From assembly GCF_003344345.1 (NCBI RefSeq), contig NZ_QPIP01000065.1, positions 1 to 7,865 on the forward strand: 7,865 nt of DNA, given 5' to 3'. A model generated the notes under the pieces. The model saw only the letters and a program-made list of their open reading frames with translations, was not told the DNA's origin and did not search any database. This document shows positions 1-7,050 of this stretch, one piece after another; within the stretch, counting starts at the first letter, position 1; the number at the start of each line of letters is the position of its first letter. Made by a program: the position numbers and the translations under genes. This stretch comes from Wolbachia endosymbiont of Cylisticus convexus. GTDB taxonomy: Bacteria > Pseudomonadota > Alphaproteobacteria > Rickettsiales > Anaplasmataceae.

Positions 1-1910
1 CAAAGCATAAGCGTGAAAGACCGAGAAGTCGAGATGGAACGCTCAAGGAGTGCAAAAGATTATTTGAGGAAGGTGCTAGTCCTGAAGTATTAACAAAATT
101 AGAAGAATCATTTAGAGAACAAGAAAAATATTATAGGTATTATGTCCAATGCTTCCTTCCAGTTCTAGGTGAAGCAATAGAACGATCGAAAAAAATATCA
201 GACGAAACAAAAGAGCAAGTAATTTCTGAAGTCACTAAAAGTCATTCTAATAAAAATCGCAAGGACAGTGAGTCAGAAAGTGGCTACGGTAGCGATTTTG
301 AAGATGAAGTAAATGAAGTAACGGATAACGATGCTCAACTACTAAAAGCAATCGAAAATGGAAATAACAGAAAATTTAGAAAATATCTAAAAAATTGCAC
401 AAATGTCAGTGGCATAACAGATGAAAAAGTAAATAATATTTTACATCTTATTGCATCGCTCAAAAAGAAACAAAAGCTTAAGTTTCTAGATACCTTGATA
501 AAAATAGCTAACGAGAAAAATTTAGTACAACTTGTTGATAGTGAAAATCAAGAAGGAAAGACTCCTTTTCAGGTAGCACTAATTAACAAGATAATAAAAG
601 GGAAACATGATTCTCACACAATCCAAGATAACGATAACACACTTAAGTTTCTTACAAAATTGCTAGAGTATGGAGCCAGCTCTGACAATTTAGGATTATC
701 TACAAAAGAATTACAATACTTAAAAGAAGAGCAAAAGACATACTATTGTGATTTCTTAGAAAAATTAGCAAAGTCAGTAAAGAAACCTGAGTTAAAATCA
801 GAAATAAGAACAAAAATTAAAGAAATTATACCACATACCATAAATACTCCAGATAGTAATGATAATTATCAACTACATTTAGCAATCAAAGATAAAGATG
901 AAAAATCTTTTAAGGAATTATTGAAAAAAGGAGCAGATATTAACCTTAAAGATGCAAATGGCAATAATGCTTTACACCATATTGCCTTGCTGAGAGAGAA
1001 GCAAAAAGTTACATGCTTGAAATTAATATCAGCCTTAGTAAAAGAAAGAAAAATATCTGAAGATAAATTAGATGAAGCTATAAAAGCAACTAACAGGCAA
1101 GGCAATACACCTCTAGAATTAGCACTAAAGAAAAAAGCAGAAAAAAAAAGTATCGAATACCTATCGCAAGAAACAATTTTTGATTTAGCAACTAATTATG
1201 ATAATACAACAAAGTTTTGTGCAGCATTATTACAAAACGGTGCTAACCCTGATTCTTTATGGTTAGAAGATCCAGAATTCCATACTAAAAAGTACTATTT
1301 AACTTTACGCGATCTAAAAGATTGTTCAAGTACTCCACAGAAAGCACAGGAGAAAGCTAAAGAACTAAAAGAGAAGCTTGAGGAAAAATACCACTGTGGA
1401 ACTGCTTCGAAAAAATGTCAATCAGGCATTAAAAAGCTAGGTTCTGGTGTAAAAAAAGGAGTATCTGCTGTATGGAAATGCATTGATCCGGGCAGGAGAG
1501 CTAGTGTATTGTTAGCAATCACAGTAGCAACTACTATTATTACAATGGTAACACTTTCTTGCTTTCAAGGACAAATTGCAATTGGAGCAGCGTTACCCAT
1601 CATAGCTATAACAGGAGTGGTCTGTCTGATATTCACTTTGGGACTTAGCGGCATTAGGAAGTCTGTTAAGGAATTAACCAACGATAAGCAAAGCCGTAAA
1701 GATGATCACCTAGCTGCAAAACAACCTGAAAATATTACTGAACAACAAAATTTAGCTAACAACTCAGCAGAGCAAGAAGTACAAAGATCGTCAAATCAAT
1801 CGGAGCATACAGAAAGCCCAGCTACTCAAATGAGCTATGTATCAATACTACGTCAATTTATAAATAAACCAGATGGGTTGACTAATAAATTCTCCTTTCC
1901 GGGGCGATAA
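1..1910 (+). CDS. Large ankyrin-repeat protein with C-terminal membrane hairpin (5' end outside window)
   Basis: The frame is open from position 3 to the TAA at 1908-1910, about 635 residues, with no ATG, GTG or TTG before a TTG at 495. Coding character continues to the left edge, so the true start lies outside the window and the TTG is an internal leucine. Ankyrin-like units include a segment near 864-990 with [20 protein letters not shown], and others near 336-400 and 555-590. Ankyrin-like end pieces with GAS or GAN recur at 72, 672 and 1239, so the protein is a set of large repeats of about 190 residues joined by lysine- and glutamate-rich helices. An acidic linker rich in S, E and D lies near 267-332. 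Two hydrophobic helices (about 1500-1566 and 1572-1650) follow a basic stretch, then a polar Q/N/S-rich tail. Such proteins in Wolbachia are often proposed to act on host proteins; that role is inference. The last 29 bp overlap sdhA tail to tail. Confidence 0.85.
   Translation, partial: KHKRERPRSRDGTLKECKRLFEEGASPEVLTKLEESFREQEKYYRYYVQCFLPVLGEAIERSKKISDETKEQVISEVTKSHSNKNRKDSESESGYGSDFEDEVNEVTDNDAQLLKAIENGNNRKFRKYLKNCTNVSGITDEKVNNILHLIASLKKKQKLKFLDTLIKIANEKNLVQLVDSENQEGKTPFQVALINKIIKGKHDSHTIQDNDNTLKFLTKLLEYGASSDNLGLSTKELQYLKEEQKTYYCDFLEKLAKSVKKPELKSEIRTKIKEIIPHTINTPDSNDNYQLHLAIKDKDEKSFKELLKKGADINLKDANGNNALHHIALLREKQKVTCLKLISALVKERKISEDKLDEAIKATNRQGNTPLELALKKKAEKKSIEYLSQETIFDLATNYDNTTKFCAALLQNGANPDSLWLEDPEFHTKKYYLTLRDLKDCSSTPQKAQEKAKELKEKLEEKYHCGTASKKCQSGIKKLGSGVKKGVSAVWKCIDPGRRASVLLAITVATTIITMVTLSCFQGQIAIGAALPIIAITGVVCLIFTLGLSGIRKSVKELTNDKQSRKDDHLAAKQPENITEQQNLANNSAEQEVQRSSNQSEHTESPATQMSYVSILRQFINKPDGLTNKFSFPGR
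336..1310 (+). repeat. Large protein-level tandem duplication inside the ankyrin gene
   Basis: Two consecutive units align by eye in the translation. Unit one starts near 336 ([14 protein letters not shown]), continues through [20 protein letters not shown], then [30 protein letters not shown] and ends near 760. Unit two starts near 870 ([14 protein letters not shown]), continues through [20 protein letters not shown], then [30 protein letters not shown] and ends near 1310. The first anchors are 534 bp apart and the GAS/GAN anchors 567 bp apart. The end of a still earlier unit (FEEGASPEV, then EQEKYYRYY) sits at about 63-140. The copies have diverged strongly in DNA, so this is an old duplication. 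Confidence 0.75.
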
Positions 1911-3687
1911 AATCAATCTCATCGCTCAAAGTTTTTTCAGCAACTTTTTTATAGTCAATTTCTACACTGACTTGGCTTTTCTCTTCTTTAAACCATGCCA
2001 TAGTATGCTTCATCCAGTTTTTATCATCACGCTCAGGAAAATCTTCACGAGCATGAGCACCTCTGCTTTCCTCGCGATTAGCTGCACATTCCATGGTAAT
2101 AACCGCTTGTGGAATCATATTGGCAAGCTCCAACGCTTCAACCAAATCACTATTCCATATCATACTACGATCTTCAACTGCAATATTAGGCATCATTTTT
2201 GCTACTTCTTTTATAGCTTTTTTACCTTCTTCTAAAACTTCAGCAACACGGAATACTGATGCATATTTTTGCATAGTGTGCTGCATTTCACTGCGTATTT
2301 TTGCTACTTTGAGCCCTCCAGAAGCAAATCGCATTTTATTAAATCTATCTACTATCCAGTCTGTGCAGTCTGAATGCAATTTTTTATGCGGTGTATCAGG
2401 TTTCAATTTTTCTCTTGCTCTGAGCGCTGCAGCCCTACCAAAAACCACAAGATCAAGAAGCGAGTTAGAACCAAGTCGATTTGCACCATGTACAGAAACA
2501 CATGCCGCTTCTCCAATTGCAAACAGTCCATTCACTACTTCTTCCTTACCTTTCTTCAGTGTAATCACTTCTCCATGATAGTTGGTTGGAATACCACCCA
2601 TATTGTAGTGAACAGTTGGAACAACAGGTATCGGATCTTTAGTAACATCAACTCCTGCAAAGGTTTTTGCTGTTTCACTAATGCCTGGCAATCTGAGTTT
2701 GATCACTTCTGGATCAAGATGCGATACATTCAAGTGCATGTAATCCTTCTTCGGCCCAACTCCCCTCCCCTCTCTAATTTCAATTGTTATTGCGCGACTT
2801 ACCACATCACGAGAAGCCAAATCTTTTGCCTTTGGTGCATAACGTTCCATAAACCTTTCACCCTGAGAATTAATGAGGTATCCACCTTCACCGCGGCATC
2901 CTTCTGTCATCAAGCACCCTGAACCATATATTCCTGTTGGATGAAATTGCACAAATTCCATATCTTCAAGTGGCAATCCAGCTCTTACCACCATACCATT
3001 ACCATCACCTGTGCAGGTGTGTGCACTTGTTGCAGAAAAATAAACACGTCCATAACCACCTGTCGCTATTACCACCGAATGTGCACGAAATCTATGTAAT
3101 GTTCCATCACACAGCGACCAGGCAAGAACTCCGCAGCATGCTCCTGTTTCACTATCCATAATTAAATCAATCACAAAGTATTCAACAAAAAACTCAGCGT
3201 TGAATTTGAGACATTGCTGATATAGAGTGTGAAGAATTGCATGCCCAGTCTTGTCTGCTGCTGCACAAGTACGCTGAGCTGATTTTCCTTTACCAAAGTG
3301 AGTTGTCATTCCACCAAAAGCACGCTGGTATATTTTGCCATCTTCCGTACGAGAAAAAGGTACGCCAAAATTTTCAAGTTCGATAACAGCTTTGGCAGCA
3401 TTTTTACACATATACTCTATTGCATCTTGATCGCCAAGCCAGTCTGAACCTTTTATTGTGTCATACGCATGCCAGCGCCAATCATCTTCAGCAATATTGC
3501 TCAAAGCTGCACTAATTCCGCCTTGTGCTGCAACTGTATGACTTCGTGTAGGGAAAATCTTAGAAATGCAGGCAACCGAAAAATTAGTTGCAGCCATTCC
3601 AAGTGTTGCTCTAAGCCCTGCTCCACCTGCACCTACTATCACCACATCATACTCATGCTCTATGATTTCATACGCTAACTTATCCAT
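1882..3687 (-). CDS. sdhA: Succinate dehydrogenase flavoprotein subunit
   Basis: SdhA oxidises succinate to fumarate in the TCA cycle and passes electrons through SdhB to quinone at the inner membrane (complex II). The protein is about 601 residues, normal for the family. Counting from the ATG at 3687, it has the N-terminal dinucleotide-binding motif [10 protein letters not shown] (residues 18-27), SHTVAAQGG with the histidine (about 50) that carries covalent FAD, the HPTG motif (His about 249), RDVV with the catalytic arginine (about 293), HYNMGG (His about 360), [12 protein letters not shown] (Arg about 404) and the C-terminal REDFPERDD block. All key residues are present. A GTG two codons upstream (3693) could also start it; I prefer the ATG because a weak TAAG precedes it at a better distance. 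No sdhB, sdhC or sdhD is visible nearby. The 3' end overlaps the ankyrin gene by 29 bp in opposite orientation. Confidence 0.97.
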   Translation of the reverse strand: MDKLAYEIIEHEYDVVIVGAGGAGLRATLGMAATNFSVACISKIFPTRSHTVAAQGGISAALSNIAEDDWRWHAYDTIKGSDWLGDQDAIEYMCKNAAKAVIELENFGVPFSRTEDGKIYQRAFGGMTTHFGKGKSAQRTCAAADKTGHAILHTLYQQCLKFNAEFFVEYFVIDLIMDSETGACCGVLAWSLCDGTLHRFRAHSVVIATGGYGRVYFSATSAHTCTGDGNGMVVRAGLPLEDMEFVQFHPTGIYGSGCLMTEGCRGEGGYLINSQGERFMERYAPKAKDLASRDVVSRAITIEIREGRGVGPKKDYMHLNVSHLDPEVIKLRLPGISETAKTFAGVDVTKDPIPVVPTVHYNMGGIPTNYHGEVITLKKGKEEVVNGLFAIGEAACVSVHGANRLGSNSLLDLVVFGRAAALRAREKLKPDTPHKKLHSDCTDWIVDRFNKMRFASGGLKVAKIRSEMQHTMQKYASVFRVAEVLEEGKKAIKEVAKMMPNIAVEDRSMIWNSDLVEALELANMIPQAVITMECAANREESRGAHAREDFPERDDKNWMKHTMAWFKEEKSQVSVEIDYKKVAEKTLSDEIDFIAPERRIY

Positions 3688-3714
3688 ATTCACTTATTTT
3701 ATCATCACAGGCTT

Positions 3715-3723
3715 ATAATATCA
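3715..3723 (-). promoter_or_regulatory. Possible extended -10 promoter element of sdhA
   Basis: On the minus strand these bases read TGATATTAT, which fits the extended -10 pattern TGnTATAAT with one mismatch. It lies 28 nt upstream of the preferred ATG and would give a leader of about 20 nt. No good -35 hexamer is present, which is tolerated by extended -10 promoters. Motif and spacing are seen; function is inferred. Confidence 0.35.
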
Positions 3724-3769
3724 CAGAAGCAGGAAAAATCTATAGAAGTTTTCTAAATGTAAGCTTCTG
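3724..3769. repeat. 7-bp inverted repeat upstream of the sdhA -10 element
   Basis: CAGAAGC at 3724-3730 and GCTTCTG at 3763-3769 are perfect inverted copies separated by 32 bp. They start directly next to the putative sdhA -10 motif and cover the region where a regulator would bind. A repeat this short could occur by chance, so a role as operator is only a possibility. Confidence 0.25.
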
Positions 3770-3816
3770 GAACAAATCTAATGTTACATAGTAAACGATG
3801 TCATAACAACCATAGG

Positions 3817-3834
3817 GCGTCATTCCAGTGCGCG
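3817..3834. repeat. Possible fragment of a Wolbachia-type intergenic palindromic repeat
   Basis: GTCATTCCAGTGCGCGAC resembles one arm of short dispersed palindromes (a TCATTCCAGTG-type arm followed by its inverse) that I recall from Wolbachia intergenic DNA. The second arm (CACTGGAATGA) is not present, so this would be a half element. The rest of the 3694-3885 gap shows no gene. Confidence 0.35.
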
Positions 3835-3885
3835 ACAATGAGAAATAAGGTAGCTACTTGCATGACATTGATGACTTATGCCTAT

Positions 3886-4296
3886 TCAACTAGATCTAAA
3901 ATTAGATAGGAAAAGGTAACCTTGATAAAACTCATTGACAACAAGTTCTCTCGCATTTGAGCTTTCCGTTTGCACCTTTTTGTACCCTAATTTATGGCCT
4001 ATTGAATCTTTATATGCACTAACTGTTTTATATATCTTACTTACCTCTCCTGGAAAGATACCACCAACAATTATAACGCATAATCCTGCAACCACTGCAA
4101 AAGCTAGAGTTAAACTTTGTCTCCAGCTAGCTTTTTTTTCTTGTGCGTTAGCAGAGCACAATTCGCCTGACATTTCTTTTAGATACTCATGCCACATGTG
4201 ATTGCAGTTCGTACATTTCACCTTCCTTCCAGAAAAACCTATTTGCTCACGAGATACTAAGTAGGTTTTAGTACAATTATGACATTGTATTTTCAT
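3886..4296 (-). CDS. MJ0042-type zinc-ribbon protein with one membrane helix
   Basis: The 136-residue protein starts MKIQCHNCTKTYLVSREQIG and has two CxxC pairs (Cys5/Cys8 and Cys28/Cys31) followed by NHMW, the usual layout of the N-terminal zinc-ribbon domain (MJ0042 type) found in many alphaproteobacterial proteins. A single hydrophobic helix covers about residues 61-81 (LTLAFAVVAGLCVIIVGGIF), followed by a lysine-containing tail. This predicts a cytoplasmic zinc-binding head, one membrane crossing and a short domain outside. Many relatives have a DUF3426 region after the helix; here only about 55 residues remain and I cannot assign them. The start is the ATG at 4296; there is no strong ribosome-binding site. 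It is divergent from dapD with a gap of 38 bp. The biological role of this family is not known to me. Confidence 0.85.
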   Translation of the reverse strand: MKIQCHNCTKTYLVSREQIGFSGRKVKCTNCNHMWHEYLKEMSGELCSANAQEKKASWRQSLTLAFAVVAGLCVIIVGGIFPGEVSKIYKTVSAYKDSIGHKLGYKKVQTESSNARELVVNEFYQGYLFLSNFRSS

Positions 4297-4333
4297 AGTG
4301 CTTACGTATAAAATAATATAAATTTGATATCAA
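4285..4333. promoter_or_regulatory. Possible overlapping divergent promoters for dapD and the zinc-ribbon gene
   Basis: For dapD (+): TTGTAT at 4285-4290, a 16-bp spacer and TATAAA at 4307-4312, which would give a leader of about 15 nt. For the zinc-ribbon gene (-): TTGATA (minus strand of 4328-4333), a 17-bp spacer and TATACG (minus strand of 4305-4310), which would give an almost leaderless transcript. The two -10 boxes share bases 4307-4310, so RNA polymerase could not occupy both at once. In DNA this rich in A and T such matches arise easily, so this is a suggestion. Confidence 0.3.
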
Positions 4334-4334
4334 T

Positions 4335-5237
4335 ATGTATATAATAAATAAAAAATTTGCAACTAAAAAATTACAAGATGAGATAGAAAATATTTGGAAA
4401 GATAAAGAAAAACTTAACGACTGTAATCTAAAAAAAGCAGCAAGATTAATAATCAAAGAGGTAATTGAGTTACTTGATAGTGGTAAAATTAGAGTAGCAG
4501 AAAAATTATCAAGTGGGGAATGGGTAGTACATAAGTGGATAAAGCAGGCAATATTATTACATTTTCTCACTGAAGAAAGCAAAATAATAGACAATACCAA
4601 TTGCTGGTTTGACAAGATCGGTAGCAAGTTTAGTGAATGGAATGAGGAGAAATTTTACCAGTCAAAAATTAGAGCAGTCCCTGGGTGTTTTGTCCGCCAA
4701 TCTGCTCACATAGGTAAAAATGTTGTTCTAATGCCAAGCTTTATCAACGTTGGTGCATATATTGATTCTGGTACAATGATAGACACCTGGTCAACAATTG
4801 GTAGTTGTGCACAAATAGGAAAAAACTGTCATATTTCCGGTGGAGTGGGAATAGGCGGAGTTCTTGAGCCCATTCAAGCTTCTCCGGTTATTATAGAGGA
4901 TAATTGCTTTATTGGAGCGCGCAGTGAGGTAGCCGAAGGTGTTATAATAAGAGAAGGATCAGTCCTTGGCATGGGTGTGTTTATTGGGGCATCAACAAAA
5001 ATTATTGATAGAGAAACAAGCAAGATATTTTATGGTGAAGTGCCACCTTATTCCGTAGTTGTACCAGGATCTACTCCACCTAGAAATAATATCTCAACCT
5101 ATTGTGCAGTTATAGTAAAAAAAGTGGACGAGAAGACGAGATCAAAGACTTCTATAAATGAAATATTGAGAATCTCACTACTTGCCGTCATTTTTTTTAT
5201 CATTATTACTAACTACAGTAATGGCATATGCACATAA
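4335..5237 (+). CDS. dapD: 2,3,4,5-tetrahydropyridine-2,6-dicarboxylate N-succinyltransferase, with C-terminal extension
   Basis: DapD transfers succinyl from succinyl-CoA to tetrahydrodipicolinate in the succinylase branch of diaminopimelate/lysine synthesis, which supplies cell-wall precursor. The 300-residue protein has the helical N-terminal domain (1-115) and then the left-handed beta-helix of hexapeptide repeats, with [63 protein letters not shown] and the terminal [20 protein letters not shown]. Asp150 (in MIDTW) and Glu198 (in GARSE) match the acidic residues implicated in catalysis in characterised DapD enzymes. E. coli DapD ends about three residues after the equivalent of NEILR; here about 18 extra, mostly hydrophobic residues follow ([15 protein letters not shown], then polar). 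These are encoded over the 3' end of the opposite gene, suggesting a lost stop codon. The start is the ATG at 4335; no Shine-Dalgarno sequence is visible. Confidence 0.95.
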   Translation: MYIINKKFATKKLQDEIENIWKDKEKLNDCNLKKAARLIIKEVIELLDSGKIRVAEKLSSGEWVVHKWIKQAILLHFLTEESKIIDNTNCWFDKIGSKFSEWNEEKFYQSKIRAVPGCFVRQSAHIGKNVVLMPSFINVGAYIDSGTMIDTWSTIGSCAQIGKNCHISGGVGIGGVLEPIQASPVIIEDNCFIGARSEVAEGVIIREGSVLGMGVFIGASTKIIDRETSKIFYGEVPPYSVVVPGSTPPRNNISTYCAVIVKKVDEKTRSKTSINEILRISLLAVIFFIIITNYSNGICT

Positions 5238-5459
5238 CTCTGAAAAAGAGACTCCATTTTCTTGAGATAACTTATATAATTTTTGCAGACTTTCTTTGAC
5301 TTTATTAGGTATGTTTCCTCCACGCTCCTTTGCAAGCCAGGAATCTTGATGGTGAATTGGATGAGTATCACCCTTTGGATTTCCTATGTATATTGCGAAA
5401 GGCGAACTTTGCCCTTTGAAATCACACTGCACAGTAAACTTTTTTATAGACTCAGCCAT
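5178..5459 (-). CDS. DUF2610-type small protein
   Basis: The 93-residue protein reads [20 protein letters not shown], then a histidine-containing segment ([16 protein letters not shown], residues 33-48), then a helical part ([20 protein letters not shown]) and a charged tail. I recognise this order as the DUF2610 family found in Rickettsiales and some other Proteobacteria; this is from memory and no function is established. No signal peptide or membrane segment is present. It follows the 130-residue gene with no base between the upstream TAA and its ATG. Its ribosome-binding site, AGAGG about 7 nt before the ATG, lies inside the end of that gene, so translational coupling is likely. Its last 60 bp lie opposite the end of dapD. 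It is probably intact, since the family core is complete. Confidence 0.75.
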   Translation of the reverse strand: MAESIKKFTVQCDFKGQSSPFAIYIGNPKGDTHPIHHQDSWLAKERGGNIPNKVKESLQKLYKLSQENGVSFSELCAYAITVVSNNDKKNDGK

Positions 5460-5852
5460 TTAAAGACCTCTACTTTTCTTTTTGACCGATCTCATCGCAG
5501 GTGAAAGAGGTGGTTTTTTGATAAAATCTTGCCCATTGAAAACACCTTCTTTGCCTTCTAAAGCTCGATGAACATCAGCTCTGCTCAATTGTGACTCTTT
5601 TGCTACCCTCATTCCATGCTTTACCATAATATTAGCACATGCTAGCACTTTTTTTACTAATTCTAGATCACCATTTAACATTCGAACTAGCACTTGAAAT
5701 ATTTCTGCTAAAGTTAACCCATCAGCACCTACAACCTTATTTTCTACAAAATTGATAGCTTCTTTAAATCTATATTCGATACCATCATCTTGAGGTATAA
5801 GGGTAACATAATCCGTATCTTGATTGTCCATAACCGAAGCACTACTACTCAT
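5460..5852 (-). CDS. Small protein with a helix-turn-helix-like segment resembling HI1420-type antidote proteins
   Basis: The 130-residue protein has an acidic N-terminus, a helical middle (LTLAEIFQVLVRMLNGDLEL, 47-66) and the segment GMRVAKESQLSRADVHRALE (80-99), then a basic, proline-containing tail (KKPPLSPAMRSVKKKSRGL). The middle part, with LxxGDxxLVxxxL, an alanine-rich helix, GMxxVAKESxLSRxxVxxAL and GxEGVF, follows the pattern I know from the probable addiction-module antidote family (HI1420 type, Xre-like fold), where the LSR turn leads into the recognition helix. The match is by eye, and the N-terminus and basic tail are unlike that family. A DNA-binding regulator is therefore inferred. 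It is the first gene of a two-gene unit with the DUF2610-type gene and is divergent from the methyltransferase gene. The start is the ATG at 5852; an ATG at codon 8 (5831) is a possible alternative, and neither has a clear ribosome-binding site. Confidence 0.7.
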   Translation of the reverse strand: MSSSASVMDNQDTDYVTLIPQDDGIEYRFKEAINFVENKVVGADGLTLAEIFQVLVRMLNGDLELVKKVLACANIMVKHGMRVAKESQLSRADVHRALEGKEGVFNGQDFIKKPPLSPAMRSVKKKSRGL

Positions 5853-5934
5853 ACGTTTTTAAACTTATATTATATATATAAATACTCCACTATTTTATAT
5901 TATGGCACGCTATAGTTAAACATTTATTAATAAT
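5853..5934. promoter_or_regulatory. AT-rich divergent intergenic region
   Basis: This 82-bp gap between two divergent genes should hold both promoters. It contains runs such as TATATTATATATATAAA and, for the plus strand, a -10-like TATAGT near 5911-5916, but I find no convincing -35/-10 pair on either strand. Low sequence complexity makes any motif call unreliable. Confidence 0.4.
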
Positions 5935-6954
5935 ATGCTCACTTATATACACGAATTAATTGATAAAAGCCAAGGATCAATATCCATCAGTGATTTTATG
6001 AACGCTGCTCTATATCATAAAGAGTACGGCTATTACATGAATAAATTACCACTTGGCAAAGATGGTGATTTCATTACTGCATCTGAAATTAGTCAATTGT
6101 TTGGTGAAATAATTGCAGTTTGGACAATGCATACATGGGAAAAACTAGGAAAGCCATCAAAATTTTCTCTAGTTGAGCTTGGGCCAGGTAAAGGAACACT
6201 CATTCACGATGTAATAAGAGTCACTAAAAAATATAGCTGTTTTTTTAGCTCAATGGACATTCACCTAATTGAAATAAGTCCTATTTTACAGAAAACACAA
6301 AAGGAAAAATTAAAGGGATTAGATATTAACTGGCACACAGATGTCAACAACTTACTAAATCAGCCAACTATTTTTTTTGCAAATGAGTTATTTGACGCCC
6401 TTCCAATTGACCAGTTCGTTTATCGTGATGGACAGTGGTATGAAAACAGAGTGACAAAGCAGGATAATGGCTGTCTTTCGTTGTTACTTCAGTGCTCAGT
6501 GCCAATTACTGAAATAGGAAAAGGAAAACTTTTCAATGGTGCAGTGGTAGAAATATGTCCAGCTGGAATTGTAATATTAAAGAAACTTGAGAATAAGATA
6601 GTCAATAATGGAGGAGCTGCCCTGATTATAGATTATGGTTATGTATATCCTGAATACAAGAGCACTCTACAATCGATAAGACAGCATAAGTATACTAATT
6701 TTCTTGAAAATGTCGGTAATAGTGACATCACTGCACTTGTGAATTTTCAATCATTAAAAGATTCATTAAGGCACGTAAATTGTGAGATTTTGACTCAAAG
6801 AGAATTTTTACACCTTTTTGGTATAAAAGAAAGAACACAAACTTTGATGAAAAATGCAAGTGATGAACAAAAAAATAAGATCTTCAGTGAATTTCTAAGG
6901 TTAACTGAAAATATGGGTACTCTCTTTAAGGCAATGCTGATTCACCATTTGTAA
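5935..6954 (+). CDS. Class I SAM-dependent methyltransferase, MidA/NDUFAF7 family (DUF185)
   Basis: The 339-residue protein contains the hallmarks of the COG1565 family in order: GSISISDFMNAALYHKEYGYY near the N-terminus (14-34), GDFITASEISQLFGE (44-57), the SAM-binding motif VELGPGKGTL (80-89), ANELFDALPIDQF (149-161), ALIIDYGY (229-236), a HKYTNFLENVGNSDITALVNF block (251-271) and MGTLFK near the end (327-332). The mitochondrial member NDUFAF7 methylates an arginine of the NDUFS2 subunit and is needed for complex I assembly. The substrate of bacterial members is less certain, so a role in assembly of the NADH dehydrogenase is inference. The length is slightly short for the family but no motif is missing. 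It starts at the ATG at 5935 with no visible Shine-Dalgarno sequence, appears to be transcribed alone, and is followed after about 35 bp by the IS remnant. Confidence 0.93.
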   Translation: MLTYIHELIDKSQGSISISDFMNAALYHKEYGYYMNKLPLGKDGDFITASEISQLFGEIIAVWTMHTWEKLGKPSKFSLVELGPGKGTLIHDVIRVTKKYSCFFSSMDIHLIEISPILQKTQKEKLKGLDINWHTDVNNLLNQPTIFFANELFDALPIDQFVYRDGQWYENRVTKQDNGCLSLLLQCSVPITEIGKGKLFNGAVVEICPAGIVILKKLENKIVNNGGAALIIDYGYVYPEYKSTLQSIRQHKYTNFLENVGNSDITALVNFQSLKDSLRHVNCEILTQREFLHLFGIKERTQTLMKNASDEQKNKIFSEFLRLTENMGTLFKAMLIHHL

Positions 6955-6989
6955 CCTTGTGTGGTTCTTACGTTAAACGTTTTGACTAT

Positions 6990-7015
6990 TGACCTTACCC
7001 AGAAAAAGTAGAGAG
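6990..7015 (+). repeat. Terminal inverted repeat of the IS3-family remnant
   Basis: The plus strand begins TGACCTTACCCAGAAAAAGT here. This closely resembles the end of IS3 itself as I remember it (TGATCTTACCCAGC, then a run ending in GTGGACA) and sits just beyond the end of the OrfB remnant, where the terminal repeat belongs. The partner repeat is outside the window, so no target-site duplication can be checked; the flanking bases at 6987-6989 are TAT. Confidence 0.6.
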
Positions 7016-7050
7016 GAAGTAAAGAAGTTTTTGCTATGAAAATAAAAAGT

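Noticed and set aside
495..497. TTG as start codon of the ankyrin gene
   Set aside because: The same frame is open and repeat-like for all of the upstream sequence in the window, and no ribosome-binding site precedes the TTG.
869..1105. A 78-codon open frame on the minus strand inside the ankyrin gene
   Set aside because: It is a shadow of the repeat region; no start signal and no recognisable protein.
1972..3678. Several open frames of 69-182 codons on the plus strand opposite sdhA
   Set aside because: They lie fully inside a well-conserved gene on the other strand, overlap one another, and their translations (rich in C, H, S and F) resemble no protein.
3935..4201. An 88-codon plus-strand frame opposite the zinc-ribbon gene
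   Set aside because: The minus-strand frame has the paired CxxC motifs and a membrane helix; the plus frame has no protein-like features.
4277..4627. A 116-codon open frame on the minus strand opposite the start of dapD
   Set aside because: It overlaps the dapD N-terminal domain and the zinc-ribbon start; the leucine- and serine-rich translation is what an antisense of this gene gives.
6970..6980. Palindrome ACGTTAAACGT followed by TTTT as terminator of the methyltransferase gene
   Set aside because: The stem is only four or five base pairs with a tiny loop, and the T run is four bases, too weak for an intrinsic terminator.
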